Part shown: one piece after another, positions 1-7,930 of the stretch | Layout: each line of letters begins with the position of its first letter | Numbering within the stretch: the first letter of the stretch is position 1 | NCBI GenBank assembly: GCA_026702635.1 | Contig: JAPPBZ010000234.1 | Span: forward strand, 1-19,470 | Reading direction: 5' to 3' | DNA from: Bacteroidota bacterium | GTDB taxonomy: Bacteria; Bacteroidota; Rhodothermia; Rhodothermales; Bin80 | DNA length: 19,470 bases | Translations under genes and position numbers: made by a program | Notes under the pieces: model-generated | Told to the model about the DNA's origin: nothing | The model's input: the letters and a program-made list of their open reading frames with translations, nothing else | The model's database searches: none

Positions 1-151
1 CGACGGGTGCGAGGGCCGTGTTGTCGGCAGATTATTCATGACCGGTCGTGAGATAGGCCACGGACAATAGGCAAAAGTTTTGCAGGCCCTCAGTCCCTTC
101 TGAGCAGCTCAGATTTGATATACCCCAGGGAGACCATAAGTTCTTCCGCTA
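1..151. other. Left-edge intergenic segment with three short palindromes
   Basis: No convincing coding sequence is visible here. All three forward frames meet stops within a short distance, so at most the last residues of an upstream gene could be present. Three short inverted repeats lie about 30 bases apart: an imperfect 14-base one at 37-50 centred on GACCGGTC, an odd palindrome at 71-83 (GCAAAA/TTTTGC around one base), and one at 100-112 (CTGAGC/GCTCAG around one base). They lie just downstream of the leftward S9 peptidase gene. None has the GC-rich stem plus T-run of a textbook intrinsic terminator, so a termination role is only a guess. Confidence 0.4.
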
Positions 152-2896
152 TTACTGATCATCAGTGGGTTCAAGTCCCAGCGTTTCGCCTTTCATAGTT
201 GCAGGAACTCCTTTGGTCATCCATACAGGAGCAGGTGCATCCATGAGATAATGGTCAAAGAACTGTTGCATGCGAATCGCGAAGTCTCTCCTATTGGGAT
301 ACTTTGAGAGGCCATGACCTTCTCCATTGTAATTGAGCATCCAGACTGGTTTCTGTAGGCGTCGCAAGGCTACAAAAAATTCAATGCCTTGGTACCACGG
401 CACAGCACCGTCATCATCATTGTGGAGCATAAGAACCGGGGTTTTGATCTTGTCCGCCTGGAATAATGGCGAGTTATCAAGATACCTGAGTGGAGTTTCC
501 CAAAGGGATCCTCCAATCCGGCTTTGGGTGCGCTCATATTGAAACATGCGACTCATTCCACTAGCCCAACGGATTCCGCCATAGGCACTCGTCATATTGA
601 CAACCGGAGCGCCCGCTTCTGCCGCAGCAAACAGATCCGATTCTGTGATCATATAGGCAATCTGATATCCTCCCCAGCTGTGTCCCTGCACCCCAACGCG
701 ATCTGGATCCACGAAGCCCTGATTAATGAGCATGGTTACGCCGGGAACGACTGCATTCAGTGCGCTCTCTCCTGGGTAGCCCACTTTATATGGAATGTCC
801 GGCACGAAGACTACATACCCGCGGCTGACATAGAAGGAAAAGCTGATTGAAGAACGTGCAGTAGTGGGTGGCCGGTACTGGTGCAGGCCGTTGGACATCT
901 TTTCATAGAAATACACCATCATCGGATATTTTTGAGATGCATCAAATCCATCCGGTTTGAATAGCATCCCTGTCAGTGGGATGCCGTCCAAGGAGGTCCA
1001 ATGGACAAGTTCGGCAGTGCCCCAGCTGTAGTCCGATTGCTGGGGGTTGACATCGCTCATCTGCGTCATATCAGACAGATCCAGACTGCTCGTCCAAAGA
1101 TCCCTGGATTCGATAAAGCTCTCTCGTGTAAAGAGCAGTTGATCTGCGTTCTCAGCCTTGTCCAGTGATCCAAAACGCTTATCCATCATGACGAGCTCCT
1201 CTGGATGACCATCTGAATCAATATGTCCCCGGTAGAACCCCGAGGTTTTCGTTTCCATATTGAAAGCTGAGAGCATAAGTTCATCTGGAATAGACTCTTC
1301 ATCAGGGTCAAGCCCGACATAACGGAATTGAAGGTCCTGTTCGCGACCCAGGCCGCCAGTTACATTGCGGGGCATAGATACATCGGAAGGATTGACTGCC
1401 CATATGTCGTGGCGATCATAAAACAAGAACTCGTGATCATCCGCGCTCCAACCTGCATTGCCGTACGGATTGGGAGCATAAGGCCAGTCGTGAATTTCAT
1501 TGTGAATCGGCAACTCTATCGAGGCAGTCAGATTGATCTGTTGACCGCCTCCAGTGGGTAGCGCCATCCAGTTTAATTCATCACGATCCCACCACGTGAT
1601 GTAGTCCGCATCCGGGGAGAGGGATGGGAGATACTGTACCCCCTCAAGGACCAATGTACTTGTGCCATCAAGCACATTGACCACGTAGGCATCGTAGGCT
1701 CTGGGGGAATCCCAGCTGATCTGCTGCTGATAGGGCAGGTTTGACCAGCCGAGCGCAATGTCAGCATCCCCGTCCGATCCCACGGATACATTCGGCATCG
1801 CTTTGTGTGCCAGTTGGATGATCTGCTCTGTATCAAGATGCAGGACCGCCAGGTAAGAGCGCTCTTTTTCCCGCTCCGCGTTCACCAGCTGCATGGGTTG
1901 CAGAAGCGGGTCCCGCCAGTTCCAGATGTCCAGGACCGGGCTTTCTTCTTCGTCAACCTCTTCCTTTACGGCCGGAGGTTTTGGCGCCGTGCCAAAGTAG
2001 AGTCGGTCGCCACTCTCTGAAAACGACGGATCTCTGTTGGGGCTGATCCACCAGCCCTCAGCGAGAGCGTCACTGGTTGCGGTGGCAACTGCACGAGCAC
2101 TATCGGTGCCTGCCCGCCAGTAATAGAGTGCATACTCTGCAGGGTCCATTGCATGTCCGTCACGGCTGGACAGAAACGCCAGTTGGTCTCCTGCTTCATC
2201 GAACGTCAAACGCTCATATGCACCTCCACCAGAGAGAAGCGTGTCTACTGCACCAGAGGAAAGATCCACCCGGACCAGTCCGGTATCCAGCGAGTCATTT
2301 CCCTCAAAAGTGTACACCAAATGTGCACCGTTTGCGGAGAGTAGGTACTCCTGGACATGTGCAAAGCTGGTTACACTTGCGGTTCCAAGATCATGTACAT
2401 GGAGCATGCTGCCTTTGCCAGTCGAATCTGCTTCTGTTTCTTCCGAGAGATACGCCACTACATTGGTGAATTCGGCTGGGACTTCGAATGAGCGCACATG
2501 GGGTACGTAATGCGGTATTCCGGTTCCGAGGTCCAGAATACCAAGGGTATCCTTTGGCATTTCATCCTCGTCAAGGTCTGCTTTACGGGCAGCGCGCAGT
2601 GTGTCCTCAGACGGGGTAATCAGATATACCACGTACCGGGAATCATGTGTAAACTGGGCTGTGTTCCCCCTCGGGATCTTGTACAGTTCATCGTCTGCGA
2701 GACTGCGGACTTCGAGCGTTCCATCTCCCTTTTCCGGGCCGTATTCGTAGAAGCTCCACTGACCATCATGTGAAATTTCCCAGTCAGAGATACGATTCCA
2801 GATTTCGTACACATCGTGGTCCAGAGCTCTTTTCTGAGCATAGGTGCCCATGCAGAGCATGGAAAGCATGAGTAGAGAAAAACAGGTGCGGTACAT
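152..2896 (-). CDS. Secreted S9 (prolyl oligopeptidase) family serine peptidase
   Basis: Predicted 914-residue exported peptidase that probably cleaves peptides or processes oligopeptides in the periplasm. I start it at the ATG whose product opens with MYRTCFSLLMLSMLCMGTYA, a signal peptide ending near residue 20. A longer reading from a TTG at 2956 would overlap pheA and bury the signal. The N-terminal two thirds read as a β-propeller (tryptophan/aspartate-rich repeats). The last about 260 residues are the α/β-hydrolase domain, with nucleophile Ser740 in GHSWGGY, Asp829 in DDDGAVP and His861 in GEGHG. This triad order and spacing are typical of family S9. It is the last gene of the leftward cluster, 32 bases after pheA. 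The catalytic family is secure. Substrate specificity (dipeptidyl, acylaminoacyl or glutamyl peptidase) cannot be told from sequence. Confidence 0.9.
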   Translation of the reverse strand: MYRTCFSLLMLSMLCMGTYAQKRALDHDVYEIWNRISDWEISHDGQWSFYEYGPEKGDGTLEVRSLADDELYKIPRGNTAQFTHDSRYVVYLITPSEDTLRAARKADLDEDEMPKDTLGILDLGTGIPHYVPHVRSFEVPAEFTNVVAYLSEETEADSTGKGSMLHVHDLGTASVTSFAHVQEYLLSANGAHLVYTFEGNDSLDTGLVRVDLSSGAVDTLLSGGGAYERLTFDEAGDQLAFLSSRDGHAMDPAEYALYYWRAGTDSARAVATATSDALAEGWWISPNRDPSFSESGDRLYFGTAPKPPAVKEEVDEEESPVLDIWNWRDPLLQPMQLVNAEREKERSYLAVLHLDTEQIIQLAHKAMPNVSVGSDGDADIALGWSNLPYQQQISWDSPRAYDAYVVNVLDGTSTLVLEGVQYLPSLSPDADYITWWDRDELNWMALPTGGGQQINLTASIELPIHNEIHDWPYAPNPYGNAGWSADDHEFLFYDRHDIWAVNPSDVSMPRNVTGGLGREQDLQFRYVGLDPDEESIPDELMLSAFNMETKTSGFYRGHIDSDGHPEELVMMDKRFGSLDKAENADQLLFTRESFIESRDLWTSSLDLSDMTQMSDVNPQQSDYSWGTAELVHWTSLDGIPLTGMLFKPDGFDASQKYPMMVYFYEKMSNGLHQYRPPTTARSSISFSFYVSRGYVVFVPDIPYKVGYPGESALNAVVPGVTMLINQGFVDPDRVGVQGHSWGGYQIAYMITESDLFAAAEAGAPVVNMTSAYGGIRWASGMSRMFQYERTQSRIGGSLWETPLRYLDNSPLFQADKIKTPVLMLHNDDDGAVPWYQGIEFFVALRRLQKPVWMLNYNGEGHGLSKYPNRRDFAIRMQQFFDHYLMDAPAPVWMTKGVPATMKGETLGLEPTDDQ

Positions 2897-2928
2897 TGGT
2901 TCGTGGGGTTGTGTGAATTCGTGGAAGC

Positions 2929-3786
2929 CTACTGGCTTACGTGGTCTCCGTCCCAAGTCTGTCCACGGGGATAGGACCCCAGGACACGTAGATCTGTAGT
3001 GATTTCGCCAAGGTGCTCAAGAGCTCGCTGAAGCACAGGATCTGCGGTGTCTCCTTCAACATCCAGATAAAACAGGTAGTCGCCGGGATGGCCAATCAGT
3101 GGGCGGCTTTCCACCTTGTACAGGTCCAGATCACGTAGAAAGAATACGCTGAGGCTCTTAAAAAGAGCACCAGGTACGGTTTGTTTTAGTGCAAACACGA
3201 CTGAGGTTTTAAGTGAGGTTCCCGTAGAGGTGTATTTCTCGGCATTTTCTGGTGCTAAAGCCAGAAACCGCGTATAATTGAGAGCATGACTCTGCAGGTC
3301 GGTAGCCAGAATCTCCAGACCGTACTCCTGAGCAGCCCGTGCAGGCCCGATCGCAGCACTTGTGAGGTTGTCTTCCGCTGCGATCAGTTTTGCGGCACCT
3401 GCGGTATCGTAGGTGGGGACAACCTCACTCCAACCGAGCTTTTCCTTCAGAAATGTCTGACACTGTCCGAGGGCCTGTGGATGAGAAAGAACGCGCCGGA
3501 TGTCCTCAAGCCGGGCCCCTGGCTTGGCCATCAGAAAGTGGCGGATGCGAAGTTTTACCTCTCCTTCAATTCTGACCTGGTGCGCGCGCAAAAGGTCATA
3601 GTTGATATGAACACTGCCAAATAGGGAGTTTTCAATCGGAACGATCCCTCGCGAAACGGTTTGGGCTTCAACCGCCATAAATACATCCTCCATTGCAGGT
3701 AATGGAACCACACGACAACCAGGATATAGGCGGCCTGCCGCCTCCTCACTGAATGCACCAATTTCTCCCTGAAAAGCAACCTTCAT
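2929..3786 (-). CDS. pheA: Prephenate dehydratase
   Basis: A 285-residue stand-alone prephenate dehydratase that converts prephenate to phenylpyruvate in phenylalanine synthesis. It is cytoplasmic and has no fused chorismate mutase. The catalytic PDT domain covers about residues 1-180. It shows VAFQGEIGAFSE at the start, IVPIENSLFGSV near 48-59, SHPQALGQC at 101-109 and the signature NYTRFLAL with Thr172, Arg173 and Phe174. A C-terminal ACT domain follows, with GALFKSLSVF at about 206-215 and the phenylalanine-binding ESRP at 226-229. The enzyme is therefore probably feedback-inhibited by phenylalanine, as is known for the family. The ATG lies 2 bases after the argS stop, which suggests translational coupling. 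No attenuator-like leader is visible, as expected for an internal operon gene. Confidence 0.95.
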   Translation of the reverse strand: MKVAFQGEIGAFSEEAAGRLYPGCRVVPLPAMEDVFMAVEAQTVSRGIVPIENSLFGSVHINYDLLRAHQVRIEGEVKLRIRHFLMAKPGARLEDIRRVLSHPQALGQCQTFLKEKLGWSEVVPTYDTAGAAKLIAAEDNLTSAAIGPARAAQEYGLEILATDLQSHALNYTRFLALAPENAEKYTSTGTSLKTSVVFALKQTVPGALFKSLSVFFLRDLDLYKVESRPLIGHPGDYLFYLDVEGDTADPVLQRALEHLGEITTDLRVLGSYPRGQTWDGDHVSQ

Positions 3787-3788
3787 GT

Positions 3789-5534
3789 CTACATGCGTTC
3801 GGGGGCGCTGATCCCCAGAATTGAGAGCCCATTACGGAGTGTAATACTAGTAGCCTGCGCCAGAGCCATGCGTGCCATTGCAATCTTTTCTTCCTCCCCA
3901 AGAATACGGCATGAATGATAAAACTGGGTAAATGCCTCTGCAACTCCACGCAGATAGGTTGCGAGCCGATGTGGTTCGAACGTCTCGGCACAATTGGACA
4001 CCGCCTTCGGAAAATGAATAATTTCTTTGATCAAAGCGATTTCGGATTCATGAAGGAGTAGATCCAGGCTGGACGGGTCGGGATCCGGTGCAAGGTTAAG
4101 GTCAGCTGCCTTCTTCAGGATGGAGCAAATACGTGCGTGGGCGTACTGAAGATAGAAAACAGGATTCTTATCACTGGCTTCCCGTGCCAAGTCAATGTCA
4201 AATTCCAGGTGCTTCTGGGCGGATCGCATGACAAAGAAATACCGTGTCACATCAGGCGACACTTCGTCCATGAGCTCATCCAGCGTAATAAAATTTGCCT
4301 TGCGGGTACTCATCTTTACTTCCTCGCCGCCGCGTATCAGAGTCACAAACTGGTAGATAATCACCTTGACGCGGTGCGAATCAAATCCCAGCACATTCAA
4401 GCCGCGCAGGATGTCGGGGTACGTATCAATATGGTCAGCGCCAAATACATTGACCAGAAGATCAAAGCCCCGCTCCATCTTGTCAACGTGATAGGCAATG
4501 TCGGGTAGACGATACGTTGGTTCACCGGTTCGTTTCACCAGTACCGTATTCGATTCTTTCCCGAGACTAGATGTCTTGAACCATGTCGCACCATCCTGCT
4601 CATAGATCATGTCACGTGCTCGCAGTGCGTCCAGAGTACTGGTCACCGCCCCCGTCTCATAGAGACTTTTTTCGTTGAAATAGTTGTCCATTGAGACCCC
4701 GAGGTGCTTAAGCGTGGTGCGAATTTCAGAAAAGATGGCAGATTTGGCGGCACGTTCAAAAATATCGTCGTTCTCACTGTCCAACAGGTCAATTCCGTGC
4801 TTCTGTACCAGCTCGCGGGCAATCGTCGTAATGTAGGCGCCAAGGTAACCATCTTCAGGGAAGGAGTCCGCGACGATGACCGGCTCGTCGCCCGTGTCCC
4901 CCAGTTGTTTTGATTGATAACTCTGTCGATGCTTGACTGCACGGGGCAGGTCTGCAAACGGCTGGTCTTCCTCGGCGGTTACCTCCTCATACCGGCTTCG
5001 CAGTGAAGCACCCAGGACACGCATCTGGCGTCCAGCATCATTGAAGTAGTATTCGCGCGTGACGCGATAGCCAACCCATTCCAACAGGCTTGCAAGGGTG
5101 TCCCCCAGAACGGCATTCCGGCCATGTCCTACCGTCAATGGTCCTGTAGGGTTTGCACTGACAAACTCTACCAGTGCGTGCTTGCCTTTGCCCGTATCGG
5201 AACGTCCAAAATCAATCCCCTGGTGCAGGCAGGATCCAAGCTCACGGTACAGGTATCGGTTGGAGCATTTGAAATTAATAAATCCTCCTCCTGCAACCGA
5301 GACCGAGTCTACGAAAAAGGGATCATGTTCATCTGCCATGAACGCGGTAACGATCTCTTCCGCAATCATCCGTGGCGGGCGACGCAAGTGCCGGGCAAGC
5401 TTCATCGCACAGTTTGTGGCAAGGTCTCCGTGATCCGGGTTTGCGGGTACCGACAGCTCCGGCACAAAATCTGCCGGCACAGACGGAATGGATGTCAGTA
5501 TGCGCTGAAGCGCCGCCCTGAGATAGTCTTCCAT
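3789..5534 (-). CDS. argS: Arginyl-tRNA synthetase
   Basis: A 581-residue class I aminoacyl-tRNA synthetase that charges tRNA-Arg with arginine. The N-terminal additional domain (about 1-110) contains the expected NPDHGDLATN segment. The catalytic core has the HIGH-equivalent in FVSANPTGPLTVGHGR at 124-139 and the KMSKS-equivalent KMSTRK at 407-412. The C-terminal DALR-type anticodon-binding domain includes YAHARI and continues to the end. Length and motif order are normal for bacterial ArgS, and the terminal region is complete. The ATG begins 1 base after the stop of the upstream oxidase gene, and the stop is 2 bases before pheA, so the gene sits inside a tightly packed operon. Confidence 0.96.
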   Translation of the reverse strand: MEDYLRAALQRILTSIPSVPADFVPELSVPANPDHGDLATNCAMKLARHLRRPPRMIAEEIVTAFMADEHDPFFVDSVSVAGGGFINFKCSNRYLYRELGSCLHQGIDFGRSDTGKGKHALVEFVSANPTGPLTVGHGRNAVLGDTLASLLEWVGYRVTREYYFNDAGRQMRVLGASLRSRYEEVTAEEDQPFADLPRAVKHRQSYQSKQLGDTGDEPVIVADSFPEDGYLGAYITTIARELVQKHGIDLLDSENDDIFERAAKSAIFSEIRTTLKHLGVSMDNYFNEKSLYETGAVTSTLDALRARDMIYEQDGATWFKTSSLGKESNTVLVKRTGEPTYRLPDIAYHVDKMERGFDLLVNVFGADHIDTYPDILRGLNVLGFDSHRVKVIIYQFVTLIRGGEEVKMSTRKANFITLDELMDEVSPDVTRYFFVMRSAQKHLEFDIDLAREASDKNPVFYLQYAHARICSILKKAADLNLAPDPDPSSLDLLLHESEIALIKEIIHFPKAVSNCAETFEPHRLATYLRGVAEAFTQFYHSCRILGEEEKIAMARMALAQATSITLRNGLSILGISAPERM

Positions 5535-5535
5535 A

Positions 5536-6666
5536 TTACGTCTTTGTTGGCCACCTCCATTTGAATGGCGAGAGATCTACGGGAGCAGGTTTATCCAGGG
5601 CTAGAGCTGCCAATGATTCACCAACTGCAGAACTCGCTTTGAACCCATGACCAGAGCAGGCACTTCCTACGATAACGTGCTCGTCATCCCCATACATCCG
5701 GTCTATGAGATAGTGTTTGTCCGGTGTATTTGAATAGATGCAAACGGTCGTTTTACGGCACACCCCTGCAGCCTCCGGCATAACTTTCTCCAGGACTCCG
5801 CGTGCACGGGCCTCATCTTCCAGTCCAACCTTCCGGTTGATCTCTTTTGGGTGTGTGACAACTTGGCCTGCGTAGTGTAGACCTACTTTGATTCCATTGC
5901 CCAAATCGGGACAGCCATAGCTTTTCAACCCGGTCGCATCCTCCAGAATAAATGGTGGGCACTGCGCAGGTGTGAAGTGTGAGCCAGTCGGTGTAAACCA
6001 GGAATTCGTGACACGCTCAACCATCAGGGGCACAGATGCAAAGTCACGCATCCAGGCCCCAGCCGTCACGATCACCCGTGGTGCTTCAAAAGTATCCAGA
6101 TCCGTTTTCACGATGACGCGGCCCTGTTGGGCCCGGCAGGATAGGACGGGTGTTCCAAACTGACATTGGGCGCCGTGCATCGCAGCTCTTCGTAAATGGG
6201 TACGCACGCAGAGTTCAGGCTGGATGTAGCCTGCTTCCAGATCGACCAGTGCAATCTGATCCGATTGGATGCGATATCCGGGGTAGCGTTGGTTCACTTC
6301 GTCGGAGGATAACAGCAGATGCCGGGTGTTACCGGCGATGGCAGTTTTTTGTGCAGCACGAACCATCTCACTGTCGGGTCGACCAATATTAAGACATCCT
6401 CCCAAGTACATGAGTTTTGTTGCAGATGCGTTTTCCAGTTCAGACCACAATGTGTAAGCCCGGTTGAGCAGTGGCAGATATTGTGGCCCCTCGGAATAGC
6501 TTTTTCGTATAATTCGGCTCTCGCTGTGCGTTGAGCCATGCGTATGCGGGCAGACAAAGCGATCAATCCCCAGTACAGTAGCTCCCGTTCGGGCGACATG
6601 AAACAATGCTGCACTGCCAGCTGCCCCCAATCCAATCACGATGATGTCAAAATGAGGTGAGCTCAA
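5536..6666 (-). CDS. FAD-dependent oxidase, monomeric sarcosine / N-methyltryptophan oxidase family
   Basis: A 376-residue flavoprotein of the MSOX/SolA family, whose members oxidise N-methyl amino acids with oxygen to give formaldehyde and hydrogen peroxide. The N-terminus has the dinucleotide-binding GLGAAG at 12-17 ending in GID. The family block THGSTHSESRIIR follows at 42-54. Cys309 in CIYSNTPDKHYLID matches the cysteine that carries FAD covalently in MSOX. Lys260 in GIKVG matches the lysine implicated in oxygen activation, and CSGHGFK at 337-343 is the conserved C-terminal flavin loop. All key residues are kept, so it is probably active. The substrate is not determinable; it could be sarcosine, N-methyltryptophan, pipecolate or another secondary amine. 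The start appears to be TTG, 4 bases after the rodA stop. Its place between rodA and argS is functionally unexpected. Confidence 0.88.
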   Translation of the reverse strand: MSSPHFDIIVIGLGAAGSAALFHVARTGATVLGIDRFVCPHTHGSTHSESRIIRKSYSEGPQYLPLLNRAYTLWSELENASATKLMYLGGCLNIGRPDSEMVRAAQKTAIAGNTRHLLLSSDEVNQRYPGYRIQSDQIALVDLEAGYIQPELCVRTHLRRAAMHGAQCQFGTPVLSCRAQQGRVIVKTDLDTFEAPRVIVTAGAWMRDFASVPLMVERVTNSWFTPTGSHFTPAQCPPFILEDATGLKSYGCPDLGNGIKVGLHYAGQVVTHPKEINRKVGLEDEARARGVLEKVMPEAAGVCRKTTVCIYSNTPDKHYLIDRMYGDDEHVIVGSACSGHGFKASSAVGESLAALALDKPAPVDLSPFKWRWPTKT

Positions 6667-6670
6667 TAGT

Positions 6671-7927
6671 CTACACGTAGAGTGAAAATTCAGCCCGTCT
6701 CATATAACACGCCAAAGCGAGACCTAGGAGTGTGGTATTGGTTAGGAGAGCCGAGCCGCCATAGGACAGGAAAGGCAGTGGAATGCCGATCACAGGCAGC
6801 AGGCCCAGCACCATGCCGATATTTACGCATACATGAATCAAAAATATTCCTGCAACTCCAGCAACAACAAGGTTCCCGAAGGGGTGGTCAATCGCTCTTG
6901 CCAGCCAGAGCAAACGAAGCATCAGTGCAGCGAAGAGTAATAAGACCAGGATCCCACCAATAAATCCCCATTCCTCACCAATGACGGAGAATACAAAATC
7001 TGTAGATTGCTCGGGAATATAGCGGCCTTGTGTTTGAGTACCCTGCCGAAATCCCAACCCAAACCATCCACCTGATCCGAGAGCTGCTTTCGATTGCACG
7101 AGGTGGAAGCCGACATTGGCCCGGTACTCATCCGCTTCGGGATTGGAAAAAGAGACAATACGGGCAACCTGATGCGGTTGCAGCACATACTGCAGCGCAA
7201 AGTTGGCGACGCCGATGGTCATTGCACTGGCGATCACCCCGGCGGCCACCCAGATGCGGTTCCGTGTTCCGTACCATGCGATAATCCCAACCAGAGCCGT
7301 AAACCCCAAGGCAACCGGCCAACTGAGGATTGTCAGATATCCTGCAATGGGGAAGAGGATCAAGAGTCCAACAATCCTGAGGGGAACCCCGCCGCAGAGC
7401 GCAAGGACGGGTATAAGGCCCACAAATACAAGTGCAGTTCCAAGGTCATTCTGGAGAATGATCAACAGGGCCGGCAGGACAAGAGCTCCGGCAGCAATCG
7501 CCGCTGTAGGCAGGATTGATTTCTCCTTCCTGCGAGATGCCAACACAAAAGCAGCCATGAGCAGTCCTCCGACTTTTGCCAGCTCGGAGGACTGGAAGCC
7601 GATCGGTCCAAAGTAGACCCATGAACGTGCTCCACCCACTTCACGGCCAATCACCAGAGCCAGGATCAAAAATCCGATGGTTGCCAGGTAAATCCACGGG
7701 ACCATTCGAACCAATAGACGCATTGGCACCGATAGAATGGTCACGAGCGCAACGGTAGAGATTATAAGCCAGAGACGCTGTCGCCCAAAACTGTTCTGGA
7801 CTGTGGTCAGCAAAAATTCCTGTGCCTCCCCGTGGGTAGAGCTATAAATTGCAACCAGTCCACAGGCACACAGGGCAATCCAGATCAAAAGAGTTGAGAT
7901 ATCAAGATTTCGATACCACCGTCGCAT
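6671..7927 (-). CDS. rodA: RodA, SEDS-family peptidoglycan glycosyltransferase
   Basis: A 418-residue polytopic membrane protein that polymerises lipid II glycan strands during cell elongation, working with PBP2. The sequence is almost entirely hydrophobic segments, about ten by eye, beginning with a short basic cytoplasmic tail (MRRWYRN). Two SEDS hallmarks are visible: Asp310 in PEQSTDFVFSVIGEEWG, matching the essential periplasmic-loop aspartate, and PFLSYGGSALL at 385-395 near the C-terminus. RodA rather than FtsW is favoured by the direct linkage to mrdA: the ATG is 3 bases after the mrdA stop. The length is somewhat above the roughly 370 residues of E. coli RodA, with an insertion between the mid-chain helices. 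Confidence 0.94.
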   Translation of the reverse strand: MRRWYRNLDISTLLIWIALCACGLVAIYSSTHGEAQEFLLTTVQNSFGRQRLWLIISTVALVTILSVPMRLLVRMVPWIYLATIGFLILALVIGREVGGARSWVYFGPIGFQSSELAKVGGLLMAAFVLASRRKEKSILPTAAIAAGALVLPALLIILQNDLGTALVFVGLIPVLALCGGVPLRIVGLLILFPIAGYLTILSWPVALGFTALVGIIAWYGTRNRIWVAAGVIASAMTIGVANFALQYVLQPHQVARIVSFSNPEADEYRANVGFHLVQSKAALGSGGWFGLGFRQGTQTQGRYIPEQSTDFVFSVIGEEWGFIGGILVLLLFAALMLRLLWLARAIDHPFGNLVVAGVAGIFLIHVCVNIGMVLGLLPVIGIPLPFLSYGGSALLTNTTLLGLALACYMRRAEFSLYV

Positions 7928-7930
7928 GAA

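Noticed and set aside
2897..2956. A longer S9 peptidase starting at TTG 2956
   Set aside because: It overlaps the end of pheA and hides the signal peptide that begins at the ATG at 2896.
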